Source: Opitutia bacterium (GTDB lineage: Bacteria > Verrucomicrobiota > Verrucomicrobiia > Opitutales > Opitutaceae). From it: 64,000 nucleotides of DNA. This document shows positions 16,645 through 26,338 of the stretch, one piece after another. A model generated the notes under the pieces. It ran no database searches and was not told the origin of the DNA. It was given only the letters and a program-made list of their open reading frames with translations. The stretch spans positions 186,001 through 250,000 of the forward strand of contig JACRHT010000016.1 in assembly GCA_016217545.1 (NCBI GenBank). Reading direction: 5' to 3'. Position 1 is the stretch's first letter. The number at the start of each line of letters is the position of its first letter. The translations under genes were made by a program, and so were the position numbers.

Positions 16645-17316
16645 GTGGCTACGCCTCCCCAAATCAAACGCATCGTAATCGTCGAAGATCAGACTGCCAT
16701 CCGGGAGATGCTCGCGGAGATTCTCCGAATCGATCCCAGCTACAAGATCGTCGGCGAGACCGGCGATGGCCAGGCGGCCTGCAATCTCTGCCTCGAACTG
16801 AAGCCCGACGTCATCGTCCTCGATGCGCGCCTGCCGGGACTCAGCGGCGTGGACATCCTGCGTCGCATCGCGAAGCAGTTGAAGACGACTCGCATCATGG
16901 TTTTCTCGGGCTACGAAAGCCCCGCGCTCGTGCGCGAAATGCTCGAGGCTGGCGCGCACGGTTTCGTGGAAAAGACGGCCGGCCTGACGGAGTTCAAGAA
17001 GGGCCTCGAAACCGTCGCGAATGGCGGCACCTATTTCGGCCCCGGCGTCGCCGCGCTCCTGCGCAACGTCGTCGCGAACAACTCCCCCACTTCCGGCGCC
17101 GATCTCCTCACCGACCGCGAGCGCGAAATCCTCAAGCTCGTGGCAGAAAGCCACAGCACGAAGGAGATCGCCCAGAAGCTCGGCATCAGCGTCAAGACGG
17201 TCGATAATCACCGCACCAACCTCATGCGGAAACTCAACCTGCACGACGTCGCGAGCCTCACCCGCTACGCTCTCGAAATAGGTCTCATCGATCATCGCTC
17301 CCAGGCGTGGGCGTGA
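16645..17316 (+). CDS. LuxR/NarL-type response regulator, orphan
   Basis: This 223-residue protein has a receiver domain (acidic pocket IVEDQ, phospho-acceptor Asp in [10 protein letters not shown], conserved Lys in VEKTAG) and a C-terminal LuxR helix-turn-helix ([14 protein letters not shown] to [14 protein letters not shown]). It should bind DNA when phosphorylated by a histidine kinase. No kinase is nearby. The start is taken as GTG at 16645 because it gives the shortest N-terminus before the receiver; a longer upstream frame exists but overlaps the post-tRNA spacer. A Pal lipoprotein gene follows. Confidence 0.88.
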   Translation: MATPPQIKRIVIVEDQTAIREMLAEILRIDPSYKIVGETGDGQAACNLCLELKPDVIVLDARLPGLSGVDILRRIAKQLKTTRIMVFSGYESPALVREMLEAGAHGFVEKTAGLTEFKKGLETVANGGTYFGPGVAALLRNVVANNSPTSGADLLTDREREILKLVAESHSTKEIAQKLGISVKTVDNHRTNLMRKLNLHDVASLTRYALEIGLIDHRSQAWA

Positions 17317-17394
17317 TGACAGCTGCGGCAGGGTTTTCGTTCTTGCCGCGCCCGGATGATTACCGATAACTCGCGCCATTCTCGTCTCTTTTCC

Positions 17395-17931
17395 ATGAAG
17401 CATCTTAAGAAGTTCCTCAGCGTCGCGCTCGCCGGCTCCGTGCTGCTGCTCGCGGCCTGCTCCAAGAAACCCGTGCGCGATCCGAACGCCGGTGCGAACC
17501 AAATGGCGCCGACGGAAACGATCGATCCCACTAAGGTGGCGACACTCGATCCGGACAGCACGCTCGCTCAACGCCCGGAAGGCACTCCCTTCGGCAAGAG
17601 CGTCGTGGAGCCCGTTTATTTCGATTTCGATCGCGCCGCCGTTCCGGAGCGCGAGCGTCCAAAACTCGAAGCCGCCGTCAAGTGGCTCAAGGACAACGCC
17701 GACAAGCGCATGGTCCTCGAAGGCCACTGCGACTGGCGCGGCACTGCTGAATACAACCTCGGCCTCGGCGACCGACGCGCGAACGCCGTGCGTCGTTTCC
17801 TTGAGCACCTCGGTGTCGATTCGAAGCGTCTCGAGATCCTCTCGAAGGGTTCCACCGAGGCCAAGCAGGGCGGCTCCGACGCCGAGTGGGCCAAGGACCG
17901 TCGCGTCGACTTCATCGAGCTGACCAAGTAA
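17395..17931 (+). CDS. pal: Peptidoglycan-associated lipoprotein (Pal/OmpA domain)
   Basis: This 178-residue lipoprotein has a signal peptide ending in the lipobox LLAAC (Cys22). The C-terminal OmpA-like domain has the motifs YFDFDRAAVP, LEGHCDWRGTAEYN and LGDRRANAVRRFL. Pal tethers the outer membrane to peptidoglycan and works with Tol proteins. The ATG at 17395 places the lipobox correctly. A strong terminator follows. ExbB/ExbD-type (TolQR-like) genes occur separately near 61 kb. Confidence 0.93.
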   Translation: MKHLKKFLSVALAGSVLLLAACSKKPVRDPNAGANQMAPTETIDPTKVATLDPDSTLAQRPEGTPFGKSVVEPVYFDFDRAAVPERERPKLEAAVKWLKDNADKRMVLEGHCDWRGTAEYNLGLGDRRANAVRRFLEHLGVDSKRLEILSKGSTEAKQGGSDAEWAKDRRVDFIELTK

Positions 17932-17957
17932 GGCGTCTCTCGCCTTCCGAGTTTTCC

Positions 17958-17984
17958 AAGCCGCGGTTCGCCGCGGCTTTTTTG
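17958..17984 (+). terminator. Rho-independent terminator after pal
   Basis: A 9-pair stem AAGCCGCGG/CCGCGGCTT with a TTCG tetraloop is followed by TTTTTG on the plus strand, 26 bases after the pal stop. Confidence 0.93.
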
Positions 17985-18013
17985 TTTTCGAATTTCCCGG
18001 GGCGCGCTCGTGG

Positions 18014-18044
18014 AAAAAGAAAAGCGGCGCCGTCGGGCGCCGCT
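18014..18044 (-). terminator. Rho-independent terminator after the M20 peptidase gene
   Basis: The stem AGCGGCGCC/GGCGCCGCT with a 4-base loop is followed on the minus strand by TTTCTTTTTC. It lies about 38 bases beyond the peptidase stop and faces the pal terminator. Confidence 0.88.
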
Positions 18045-18081
18045 CGGGGTTTAAACGATGTTTCGCCTGCGCTTCAGCGCG

Positions 18082-19452
18082 TCAGCTCTTCGCCAGTTGC
18101 GCGAGCACGCTCTTGCTGGTGGCGATACCCTTCTTCATCACGCGCAGATCGAAGCCCTCATTCGGCGCGTGCAGGTTGTCCTCGGGGAGGAACAGGCCCA
18201 TCATCACCGCGTCGAGGCCGAGCACTTCCTTGATGTCGGCGATGAGACCGACGCTGCCGCCCTCGCGGAGATACAGCGGCTCCTTGCCCCAGACATCCTT
18301 GGCCGCCTTGTCGAGCGCACGGAAGCACGCGGCGAGTTTCGGTGACTGGTTCTTCGGCGTGTTGGAGCGATCGGGCGGAATCACGACGTAGGGCGTGGCG
18401 ACGTGCTGCTCGGTGATCTTGATCGAAACACCCTTCGGGCAACGCTTCTTCACGGTGTCGAAGATGAGCTTCTTCACGTTCTCGGGCGTCTGGTTCGGCA
18501 CGAGGCGGCACGTGACCTTCGCCGAGGCCTTGCTCGGGATGACGGTCTTCGTGCCCTCGCCCTGGTAACCGCCGGAGAAGCCGTTGAACTCGAGCGTCGG
18601 CAAAAAGCGGATCGCCTCGAACGGATTGTAGCCGGGCGGCGTGTGGAATTTCGAGATGCCGAGGAATTTCTGGTAAGCGTCTTTCTTCAGGCCGGCCTTC
18701 TTCAGTTGCGCGCGTTCCCATTGCTCCGGCTCGATGACCTTCTTGTAGAAGCCCGGGATGTTCACGCGACCATCCGGCGTGTGCAGCGAGGCGCACAGCT
18801 CGGCGAGCGCTTGCAACGGATTCATCAGCACGCCGCCGTTCATACCGGAGTGCAGATCCGTCTTTGGGCCGGTGAGCTCGATCTCGAACGCGAGCATGCC
18901 GCGCAGGCCGACCGTGATCACCATCTGGTCGGGCGACGGAATGCCGGTGTCCGACATGAAAATGAAGTCGCCATCGAAGCGATGGCGGTTCGCCTTCAGG
19001 AAGTCCTTGAAATTCTTCGAGCCGATCTCCTCCTCGCCCTCGACGACGAAGGTGATGTTGAGCGGCAGATCGGGCTGCTCCTCGAGCAACTGGCCGACGG
19101 CGGCGACGTGCACGAGCAGCGGGCCCTTGTTGTCGGCGGTGCCGCGACCGTAGATGCGGTTGCCCTTCACCGTCGCCTCGAACGGCGGCGTTTCCCAGAG
19201 ATTGAGCGGGTCCGGCGGCTGCACGTCGTAGTGGCCGTAGATGATCACGTGCGGCGACGTCTGGTTGACGATGCGCTTCGCGACGATGACCGGGTGCAAT
19301 TGCGTCGGCACGACGTCGACGCTGAAACCGAGTTCCTTGAACAATGAGGTCAGGAACTGCTGCGCGCCCACCATGCCGTCCTTGAACTTCGGATCGGCGG
19401 AGACGCTGGCGTGACGGACGTATTCCTTCAGTTTCTCAACGGGGTCGAACAT
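18082..19452 (-). CDS. M20-family dipeptidase/metallopeptidase
   Basis: This 456-residue protein has the M20 di-zinc motifs: YGHYDVQPP, GTADNKGP, EGEEEIGS and a late His in NLHAPNE. Its length and segments such as GRGTADNKG match the M20 dipeptidase (ArgE/DapE/CPG2) family. It should hydrolyse dipeptides or acylated amino acids in the cytosol; the substrate cannot be told. The ATG at 19452 is preferred to an upstream in-frame start. Upstream lies an inverted repeat, CTAGTCGAA/TTCGACTAG, that may control it. Confidence 0.9.
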   Translation of the reverse strand: MFDPVEKLKEYVRHASVSADPKFKDGMVGAQQFLTSLFKELGFSVDVVPTQLHPVIVAKRIVNQTSPHVIIYGHYDVQPPDPLNLWETPPFEATVKGNRIYGRGTADNKGPLLVHVAAVGQLLEEQPDLPLNITFVVEGEEEIGSKNFKDFLKANRHRFDGDFIFMSDTGIPSPDQMVITVGLRGMLAFEIELTGPKTDLHSGMNGGVLMNPLQALAELCASLHTPDGRVNIPGFYKKVIEPEQWERAQLKKAGLKKDAYQKFLGISKFHTPPGYNPFEAIRFLPTLEFNGFSGGYQGEGTKTVIPSKASAKVTCRLVPNQTPENVKKLIFDTVKKRCPKGVSIKITEQHVATPYVVIPPDRSNTPKNQSPKLAACFRALDKAAKDVWGKEPLYLREGGSVGLIADIKEVLGLDAVMMGLFLPEDNLHAPNEGFDLRVMKKGIATSKSVLAQLAKS

Positions 19453-19484
19453 GCGGGCAGGTTGCCCCCACTCGCTCGCGGCGG

Positions 19485-19514
19485 CTAGTCGAAATCGACG
19501 GGCCGTTCGACTAG
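19485..19514. promoter_or_regulatory. Inverted repeat CTAGTCGAA - N12 - TTCGACTAG
   Basis: Perfect 9-base arms sit 33 bases upstream of the M20 peptidase start on the minus strand and about 120 bases beyond the purH stop. It does not have a following T run, so an operator is more likely than a terminator. The regulator is unknown. Confidence 0.5.
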
Positions 19515-19631
19515 TAGCGACTTCGCCTTGCGCAGTAGCGTCCGTCTCGCCCCGCGCATCCATTCAGCCGCGGACCGCGCGAGGCGCGCCGCCGTTCGCG
19601 GGCACATCGCGCGTGCACGGACTGCGCTTGC

Positions 19632-21188
19632 TCAGTGTTTGAAGTGGCGAACGCCGGTGAAAACCATCGCCATGCCGCGTTCGTCGGCGGCTTTGATGAC
19701 TTCCTCGTCGCGGATCGCACCGCCCGGCTGGATCGCGGCGGTCGCGCCAGCATCGGCGGCGGCGAGCAAGCCGTCCGGGAACGGGAACAGCGCTTCGCTC
19801 GCGACGACGGAGCCCTTCAGGTCGAGCTTGGCCTCGCCGGCTTTCCACACGGCAATGCGCGAACTGTCGACGCGCGCCATCTGGCCGGCGCCGACGCCGA
19901 GGGTTTGTTCGCCGCGGCAATAGACGATGGCGTTCGACTTGACGTGCTTGCAGACCTTCCAGCCGAAGAGCAGCGAGTCCCACTCTTCGGGCGTGGGCTG
20001 GCGCTTGGTCACGACTTTGCAACCGGCCATCTTCTCCATCGAGCGGTCGCGGTCCTGCACGAGCACGCCGCCGACGACCGAGCGCACCTCCTGCAGCGCG
20101 TCGGCGCCGATGCCGCCCTTGGCGATCATGAGGCGGAGGTTCTTTTTCTTGGCGAAGATCGCCAGCGCCTCGTCGCTGAAACGCGGCGCGATGATCACCT
20201 CCGTGAAGATGTCTTTGATCTGCTCCGCTACGTCCTGGCCAAGCGTCTGGTTCACGACGATGATGCCGCCGAACGGTGCCTGGCGGTCGGTCGCGTAGGC
20301 TTTTTCCCACGCGGCGAGCAGCGTGTCGGCGCTGCCGACGCCGCAGGGATTCGTGTGCTTGAGGATCGCGACGGTGGGCTTCTCGAACTCGCCGATCAGG
20401 TAGGTCGCGGACGTGATATCGAGAATGTTGTTATACGAGAGTTCCTTGCCCTGCAGTTGCTGGAAGTGCTCGTGAAACGTGCCGTAGAGCGCGGCCTTTT
20501 GGTGGGGATTCTCGCCGTAGCGGAGGCTCTGGGCCTTCTTGAGCGAGAGCGAGTAGGTCGCGGGAAAACCGCTCAGCGCCTCGAGGTCGGGTTCGTCCTG
20601 TTGGGTTTCGAGATACTTCGCGATCGCCGTGTCGTAAGCGCCGGTGCGTTGGAAGACCTTCAGCGCGAGCTTGCGGCGCAGCGCCTTCAACTCCGCGCTC
20701 CCCTCGCCCGCCGTCAACGCCGCGAGCACACCAGTGTAGTCGGCGGGGTCGCACACGACGGTCACGCTCTCGTGGTTCTTGGCGGCGCTGCGCAGCATCG
20801 ACGGGCCGCCGATGTCGATGTTTTCGATGGCTTCCTCGAATTCGACGTGCGGCTTCGCGACGGTCTGCTCGAACGGGTAAAGGTTCACGACGACGAGATC
20901 GATCAGGTCGATACCGTGCTGCTTCGCGGCGGCGAGATGGTCGGGCTTGTCGCGCCGGCAGAGCAGCCCACCGTGGATCTTCGGATGCAGCGTTTTCACG
21001 CGCCCCTCCATCATCTCCGGGAAACCCGTGTGCGCGCTCACCTCGGTGACGGGCAGGCCCGCCTCCGCGAGCAGTTTAGCCGTGCCGCCGGTCGACAGCA
21101 GCTTGTAGCCGTGTTGGCGGACGAGGGCGGTGGCGAAGTCCACCAGGCCGCGTTTGTCGGAGACGGAAAGGAGCGCGTGCTTAGCCAT
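19632..21188 (-). CDS. purH: Bifunctional AICAR formyltransferase/IMP cyclohydrolase
   Basis: This 518-residue protein begins [15 protein letters not shown]. It carries the MGS-like IMP cyclohydrolase domain ([21 protein letters not shown]) and the formyltransferase domain ([23 protein letters not shown]). It catalyses the last two steps of purine synthesis, using 10-formyl-THF. The fhs gene that makes this cofactor lies just upstream on the same strand, separated by a terminator. The ATG at 21188 matches the family start. Confidence 0.97.
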   Translation of the reverse strand: MAKHALLSVSDKRGLVDFATALVRQHGYKLLSTGGTAKLLAEAGLPVTEVSAHTGFPEMMEGRVKTLHPKIHGGLLCRRDKPDHLAAAKQHGIDLIDLVVVNLYPFEQTVAKPHVEFEEAIENIDIGGPSMLRSAAKNHESVTVVCDPADYTGVLAALTAGEGSAELKALRRKLALKVFQRTGAYDTAIAKYLETQQDEPDLEALSGFPATYSLSLKKAQSLRYGENPHQKAALYGTFHEHFQQLQGKELSYNNILDITSATYLIGEFEKPTVAILKHTNPCGVGSADTLLAAWEKAYATDRQAPFGGIIVVNQTLGQDVAEQIKDIFTEVIIAPRFSDEALAIFAKKKNLRLMIAKGGIGADALQEVRSVVGGVLVQDRDRSMEKMAGCKVVTKRQPTPEEWDSLLFGWKVCKHVKSNAIVYCRGEQTLGVGAGQMARVDSSRIAVWKAGEAKLDLKGSVVASEALFPFPDGLLAAADAGATAAIQPGGAIRDEEVIKAADERGMAMVFTGVRHFKH

Positions 21189-21254
21189 TAATCTAAGGAC
21201 GTGACGGCCGCGTAGGCTGGCAAGCGGGAAAACTTCCGTGACACGCGCACCTCG

Positions 21255-21289
21255 AAAAAAACGAGCGACCGACTCGCGCCGGCCGCTCG
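21255..21289 (-). terminator. Rho-independent terminator after fhs
   Basis: On the minus strand CGAGCGGCC and GGTCGCTCG form a stem around a GC-rich loop, followed by seven T residues. It lies between the fhs stop (21313) and the purH start. Confidence 0.83.
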
Positions 21290-21312
21290 CCTGCTCGGGG
21301 TTAGGGTCCGGC

Positions 21313-22938
21313 TCAGGTGCCGGAAATTCCAATGATGTCGCCGCTCGCGTCCACGTCGATGTGCTCGGCGGCCGGCACCTTGGGCAACGCGGGCATCCGC
21401 ATCATCTGCCCGGTCAAAGCGACGACGAAGCCGGCGCCCGCCGCGAGTTCGAAGTCGCGCACGGTGACGCGGAAGCCGCGCGGGCGGCCGACCTTCTCGG
21501 GATCGTCCGTCAGCGAATTCTGCGTCTTGGCCATGCAGACCGGCAGTTTGCCGAATCCCGAAATCTCGAGCAGCCCGAGCTTGATCTCGGCTTCGGGCAG
21601 GATGTCCACGCCGTCGGCGCCGTAGAACCGATGCGCGATCGCCTCCATTTTTTCGCGGATGGGCTGTTCGTCGCGGTAGGTGAATTGCAGCGGAGGCGTG
21701 CTGGAATAGATCGAGTGGAGCACGGTCTCAGCGAGCGCGAGTGCGCCCTCCCCGCCCTTGGCGAAAACCTCGGAGACTTCGCACTCCACGCCCAGCGCAC
21801 GGCAGAACGCGCGCACGCGCACGAGCTCGTCAGGCGTGTCGCTCGGGAATTTGTTCAACGCCACCGTAACCGGCCGGTTGAAGTTCCGCGCCGCCGTGAC
21901 GTGCGCCTCGAGGTTGGCGAGGCCACGCTCGAGGGCGGCGAAATCAGGTCGCGCGAGCGCATCGGCCGGAGCGCCGCCGTGCAACTTCAGCGCGCGCACC
22001 GTCGCGACGAGCACGATCGCGTCCGGGTTCAGGCCGGTCTGGCGGCACTTGATGTCGATGAACTTCTCGCCGCCGAGATCGAACGCGAAACCCGCCTCCG
22101 TGACGACGAAGTCCGCGTGCGCGAGCGCCATGCGGGTTGCGAGCACCGAGTTGCAGCCGTGCGCGATGTTGGCGAACGGCCCGCCGTGCACGAACGCCGG
22201 CACGCCTTCGCAGGTCTGCACGAGGTTCGGCTTCAGCGCGTCGCGCAGGAGCGCCAGCAGCGCGCCGGTCGCCTTGAACTCCGAAGCGCGCACCGGCACA
22301 CCTTCCGTCGTGAATCCGATCACGATGCGGTCGAGGCGTGCGCGCAAATCGCTCATCGATTCGCTCAGGCAGAGGATCGCCATGATCTCGGACGCCGCCG
22401 TGATGTCGAAGCCGCTGCGGCGCTCGCCGGACTTGCCGCCGGCATTGAGCACGACGTTGCGCAGCGCGCGATCGTTCACGTCGAGGACGCGCTTCCACAG
22501 CACCTGCGTCGGCGTCAGGCGCGTCTGCTTGAGGTGAAGTTGATTGTCGATGATCGACGCGAGGAGGTTGTGCGCCGAAGTGATCGCGTGAAAGTCGCCG
22601 TTGAAGTGGAGATTGATGTCCACGGCCGGCTGCACCGTGCTGCGGCCGCCGCCCGTCGCGCCGCCCTTGCGGCCGAAGACTGGGCCCATTGACGGCTGGC
22701 GCAGCGCCAGCGCCGCCCGCTTGCCGAGCTTGGCGATGCCCTGTGCGAGGCCGATCGACGTCACCGTCTTGCCCTCGCCGGCGGGCGTCGGCGTGATTGC
22801 TGATACGAGTATCAGCTTCCCTCGCGATGGCTTGTTCTCGAGCGCCTCGAGCGAAACCTTCGCCTTGTCTTGGCCGAAAAGCACCAGATGCTTTTCCGCG
22901 ATTCCAATCTCCCTCGCGACATCCGCGATTTTCTTCAT
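21313..22938 (-). CDS. fhs: Formate-tetrahydrofolate ligase
   Basis: This 541-residue enzyme has the P-loop [17 protein letters not shown] and the family stretches [19 protein letters not shown] and [12 protein letters not shown]. It forms 10-formyl-THF from formate, ATP and THF. A strong GGAGG ribosome site precedes the ATG at 22938. It is slightly shorter than many FTHFS proteins (about 555-560 residues) but intact. Placement upstream of purH links one-carbon supply to purine synthesis. Confidence 0.97.
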   Translation of the reverse strand: MKKIADVAREIGIAEKHLVLFGQDKAKVSLEALENKPSRGKLILVSAITPTPAGEGKTVTSIGLAQGIAKLGKRAALALRQPSMGPVFGRKGGATGGGRSTVQPAVDINLHFNGDFHAITSAHNLLASIIDNQLHLKQTRLTPTQVLWKRVLDVNDRALRNVVLNAGGKSGERRSGFDITAASEIMAILCLSESMSDLRARLDRIVIGFTTEGVPVRASEFKATGALLALLRDALKPNLVQTCEGVPAFVHGGPFANIAHGCNSVLATRMALAHADFVVTEAGFAFDLGGEKFIDIKCRQTGLNPDAIVLVATVRALKLHGGAPADALARPDFAALERGLANLEAHVTAARNFNRPVTVALNKFPSDTPDELVRVRAFCRALGVECEVSEVFAKGGEGALALAETVLHSIYSSTPPLQFTYRDEQPIREKMEAIAHRFYGADGVDILPEAEIKLGLLEISGFGKLPVCMAKTQNSLTDDPEKVGRPRGFRVTVRDFELAAGAGFVVALTGQMMRMPALPKVPAAEHIDVDASGDIIGISGT

Positions 22939-22992
22939 GGGGTCCTCCGGTAAAGCTACTTAATCAATCAGCGAAAATTCGCTCAACGTCTA

Positions 22993-23379
22993 ATGCCCTC
23001 AGCTCCATTGGAATTACGCGGACTTCGCGTTGAATTAGATAAACTCGTCTACCGCCATGGAGGAGACGAGCTGCCGCCGGACCGGCCGCACGCGTTCATC
23101 TACTACCTCACAATCCACCACGACGCCGACCGCACGGTGACGCTGCTCGGTCGCAAGTGGGTCGTCGTGCACGACGACGGCACGCACCTCGTCATCGAAG
23201 GCGACCGCATCGTGGGCGAGACGCCCCGCCTCGCGCCCGGCGAGCACTTTTCCTACAACAGCTACCACGTCACTGCGACCGACGCGCGCGTGCACGGCAG
23301 CTTTCACGGCGTGGACGAGTTCGGCGCGCACATCTTCGTGCGCATCCCGGAGTTCGCGCTCGAGGTCCCGCCGGCGTGA
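22993..23379 (+). CDS. apaG: ApaG domain protein
   Basis: This 128-residue protein consists of one ApaG (DUF525) beta-sandwich: YYLTIHHDADRTVTLLGRKWVV, then GETPRLAPGEHFSYNS and GSFHGVDEFG. The molecular role is not settled; E. coli ApaG is linked to diadenosine tetraphosphate and cobalt/magnesium phenotypes, and the domain also occurs in F-box proteins. It is divergent from fhs and 84 bases upstream of the beta-CASP gene on the same strand. Confidence 0.9.
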   Translation: MPSAPLELRGLRVELDKLVYRHGGDELPPDRPHAFIYYLTIHHDADRTVTLLGRKWVVVHDDGTHLVIEGDRIVGETPRLAPGEHFSYNSYHVTATDARVHGSFHGVDEFGAHIFVRIPEFALEVPPA

Positions 23380-23463
23380 GGCGCGCCTGATGAGCGGGCC
23401 GGAATACGCCCAGCGCTTTAACTTGCGCTCGCCGGACGCGTGCGCCTCCTTGGCTGCCCCGCA

Positions 23464-24822
23464 ATGAAGCTCATCGATCTCAATCGCGACGGCGGCATCG
23501 GCGCGAACTCCACCTACTGCCAGCTGGGCGATTTTCATTTCGTCATCGATAGCGGCCTGCACCCGAAGCAGGTCGGCCGCCAAGCCGCACCGGACATCAC
23601 CCCGCTGCGCGACGTTGAGCTCGACCTGATCATCATCACGCACTGCCACCTCGATCACATCGGCTCCCTGCCGATCCTGATGCGTGAACACCCTAACACG
23701 CCGGTGATCATGACGCAGCCGAGCCGCATGATCATCGATCGCATGCTGCACAACTCCGCCAACGTGATGGTGCGCGAGCGGGCCGAGAAGAACGTGATGG
23801 ATTACCCGCTCTTCACGCACGAGGAGATCGACCGCATCATGCCGCGCCTGCACGCGCACGGCTTCAACAATCCCAAGAAATTCACCGGCCAGCACGAGGA
23901 GATCGAGTTCACCTTCTTCCCCGCCGGCCACATCGTCGGCGCCGCCGGCGTCGAGATCGTCCACAAGCACCGCCGCATCTTCTTCACCGGCGACGTCCTC
24001 TTTGAAGCTCAGCGCACGATCAACCCCGCGAAATTTCCCCGCGCCCGCTACGACACGCTGGTGATGGAAACGACGCGCGGCGCCACCGAGCGCCCGGCGG
24101 ACCACTCACGCCTCCGCGAGGTCACGCGCCTCGTCGACACCATCAACGAGACGCTCCAACGCGACGGTTCGGTGCTGATCCCGGTCTTCGCGCTCGGTCG
24201 CATGCAGGAAATCCTCGCCGTGCTCCACGACGCGAAGAAGTTCGGCAAGCTCGTCGAGTCGCCGATCTTCGCCTCGGGCCTCGGCATGGATCTGTGCGAC
24301 TACTTCGACGAGATCGCCCGGAAGACCGGCCAGGTGCACTTCACCCGCACGATCCTGAAGGACCTCGGCGTGCGCAAGACACCGCGCGATCTCCAACCCG
24401 GCAAGCAGCCGCCGCAGCAAGGCATCTACGTCGTCAGCTCCGGCATGGTCGTGGACAACACGCCGTCCTACACGCTGGCCTCGGCGCTCGTCGGCAACGC
24501 CAAGAATTCGATCTGCTTCGTCGGCTACTGCGACCCCGACACGGCGGGCGGCCGCCTGCTCGCCGCGCGCCAGGGCGAGGAATTCCTGTTCGATGCCGCG
24601 CACGTGAAGACCAAGATCCGCTGCCACATCGAGCGCTTCGATCTTTCCGGCCATGCCGATCGCGAGGAGCTGCTTCAATTCGCGGTCGACTGCCAGCCAC
24701 GCTCACTTGTCGTCACGCACGGCGACCCGCCGGCGCGCGCATGGTTCATGCAACAGCTCGCCGAGAAGCTCCCGCATACCAAGCTGCTCGATCCCGTGCC
24801 GCTGCGGGAATATCAGGTCTGA
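23464..24822 (+). CDS. Metallo-beta-lactamase/beta-CASP nuclease (RNase, CPSF-like)
   Basis: This 452-residue protein has the MBL metal motif THCHLDHIGS (His60, His62, Asp64, His65), a second His in PAGHIVGAAG, FTGDVLFE, the beta-CASP region and late His motifs (LSGHADREEL, VVTHGD). Such proteins are mostly RNA endonucleases or exonucleases related to RNase J and CPSF-73. No ribosome-binding or KH domain is seen. The stop directly abuts the convergent suhB stop with no spacer, so the two transcripts must overlap. Confidence 0.88.
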   Translation: MKLIDLNRDGGIGANSTYCQLGDFHFVIDSGLHPKQVGRQAAPDITPLRDVELDLIIITHCHLDHIGSLPILMREHPNTPVIMTQPSRMIIDRMLHNSANVMVRERAEKNVMDYPLFTHEEIDRIMPRLHAHGFNNPKKFTGQHEEIEFTFFPAGHIVGAAGVEIVHKHRRIFFTGDVLFEAQRTINPAKFPRARYDTLVMETTRGATERPADHSRLREVTRLVDTINETLQRDGSVLIPVFALGRMQEILAVLHDAKKFGKLVESPIFASGLGMDLCDYFDEIARKTGQVHFTRTILKDLGVRKTPRDLQPGKQPPQQGIYVVSSGMVVDNTPSYTLASALVGNAKNSICFVGYCDPDTAGGRLLAARQGEEFLFDAAHVKTKIRCHIERFDLSGHADREELLQFAVDCQPRSLVVTHGDPPARAWFMQQLAEKLPHTKLLDPVPLREYQV

Positions 24823-25617
24823 TCAGCGCCCGACGATTTCGTGCAGCTTCGCCACCATCGCGGCGTTGCCGGCGAGGTATTGGACGCGCGGGCTCTTGAG
24901 CCAAAATTCCTTGAGCGGGAATGGCGTCGGCGTGAGGTAGTCGATCGTGCCGCCGCCCTCCTCGATCATCGCGGCGGCCGCAGCGATGTCCCAGAGCTTG
25001 TTGTTGTGTTCCACGACTCCGTCGAGGTGGCCGGTGGCGCAATATGCCAGATGCAACGCGCTGCTGCCGAGGCCGCGAATCTTGAACGCTTCGATGATGC
25101 GCTTTCCTTCGGCGGCGTAGCTTTTTTCCACCGGCGAGTGAAAGCCGATGAGGCTGTGCCCGTGCGGCGCTTCGGGCGCCACGCGCGCGGGTTTGCCGTC
25201 GTCCCACACACCGCGGCCACGACCACCGTGCATCAGGGTGCGGCGCGCCATGTCGTAGATCACGCCGTAGACCGGCACGCCGTTCTCGAGGAGCGCGAGC
25301 GAGATGGAGACGTAGATGATGCCGTTCGCGTAATTGTTGGTCCCGTCGATAGGATCGAGAATCCAGCAGAAGCGCGACGTCACGGGCACGGGCTGGTCGG
25401 TGACGGCGAGTTCCTCGCTGAAAAACTGGTCCTCCGGAAACTGCTTCGTGATCGCGGCCTGGATCGACTCGGAAATCGCGATGTCGACCGGCGTCACGCG
25501 CGTGCCGTCGTATTTGATGTGCGCCTTCGTGCGTCCGAACTCGGCGTGGAGACGCCCGGTTTCGGCGAGCACAGCGACCTTGGCGGCTTCGATGCGTGAA
25601 TCGACGGCGGAAGACAT
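24823..25617 (-). CDS. suhB: Inositol monophosphatase family protein
   Basis: This 264-residue phosphatase has the two metal motifs FFSEEL and WILDPIDGTNNYANG, and the late WDIAAAAAMIEEGGG box. The family hydrolyses inositol phosphate or related sugar phosphates with Mg2+; some members act on fructose-1,6-bisphosphate or PAP. PAP hydrolysis (CysQ-like) would fit with PAPS synthesis in the window, but the sequence does not decide this. The ATG at 25617 is preferred to an upstream frame that runs into the neighbouring gene. Confidence 0.9.
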   Translation of the reverse strand: MSSAVDSRIEAAKVAVLAETGRLHAEFGRTKAHIKYDGTRVTPVDIAISESIQAAITKQFPEDQFFSEELAVTDQPVPVTSRFCWILDPIDGTNNYANGIIYVSISLALLENGVPVYGVIYDMARRTLMHGGRGRGVWDDGKPARVAPEAPHGHSLIGFHSPVEKSYAAEGKRIIEAFKIRGLGSSALHLAYCATGHLDGVVEHNNKLWDIAAAAAMIEEGGGTIDYLTPTPFPLKEFWLKSPRVQYLAGNAAMVAKLHEIVGR

Positions 25618-25724
25618 TTCGCGCAAAGGAACACGAGAACGCCCAAGAACCAAGCGCAGAGTGCGTGGCACGGGCCTCGCGCCGGGGAACCCGCCAACGC
25701 CCCTCCGTTCCGCGCCCGTCGCGG

Positions 25725-26288
25725 TCACTCGTAATCGTAGAGCTTCGGGTCGCGCGTGGGCGGCGGGCGCCGGACCTTGAACTTCGCCCTGCCCTCCTTC
25801 GGTTCCGACGGCTTCACGCCACCCGGGGGCATGCCGTCGCCATACGGATCGGCACTGTCGCCAGCCTCATCACCGAAAGCCCCGCCCAGCTCCGCCTCGA
25901 GCGAGTCCGGATCGGCGCCTTCCTCCAACTTGCGCACGGCCTCCTCCATCGGTTCATCGAGCTTCTCGCCGCTGAGCTCCGCCATGCGGCGCATCATGCG
26001 CGCCATCGCGCGGGGATCGTTTTCGTCGACGCTGGAAAACTCGCGCTCCATCGCGCCCATCGCCGCTTCCATCCGTGCGTCTTCGGCAGCGTCGCCCGCG
26101 CCCGGCGCCGCGGCAGACGCAGGTTCTTCCTTGCGCGTGCCGCCCACGGCGAAGCTCGAAACGAGTTTCACCATGCGCGCCTTCGGGTTGTCGGGGCAGC
26201 GAGGCGTGAGCTTCCCTTGCGCGAGGGTCTTCGCGAAGAACGAGTAGATGCGATTCGTGTCGGGGCTGTAATACTCGTAGATTGGCAT
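25725..26288 (-). CDS. FmdB-like protein lacking the zinc-ribbon cysteines
   Basis: This 187-residue protein starts MPIYEYYSPDTNRIYSFF, which follows the FmdB zinc-ribbon pattern. The CxxC pair expected after MPIYEY is replaced by SPDT, and only one Cys remains (PRCPDNP). The middle is acidic and helical with repeated Met/Arg (MARMMRRMAELSGEKLDEP), and the tail is Pro/Arg-rich. Zinc binding is therefore unlikely. It sits 50 bases after dinB and 107 before suhB. No function is assigned. Confidence 0.75.
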   Translation of the reverse strand: MPIYEYYSPDTNRIYSFFAKTLAQGKLTPRCPDNPKARMVKLVSSFAVGGTRKEEPASAAAPGAGDAAEDARMEAAMGAMEREFSSVDENDPRAMARMMRRMAELSGEKLDEPMEEAVRKLEEGADPDSLEAELGGAFGDEAGDSADPYGDGMPPGGVKPSEPKEGRAKFKVRRPPPTRDPKLYDYE

Positions 26289-26338
26289 GGCGTGACGCCT
26301 CCACGGATTGCGCGCTTCCGCGCAGTTTCAAATCGAAA

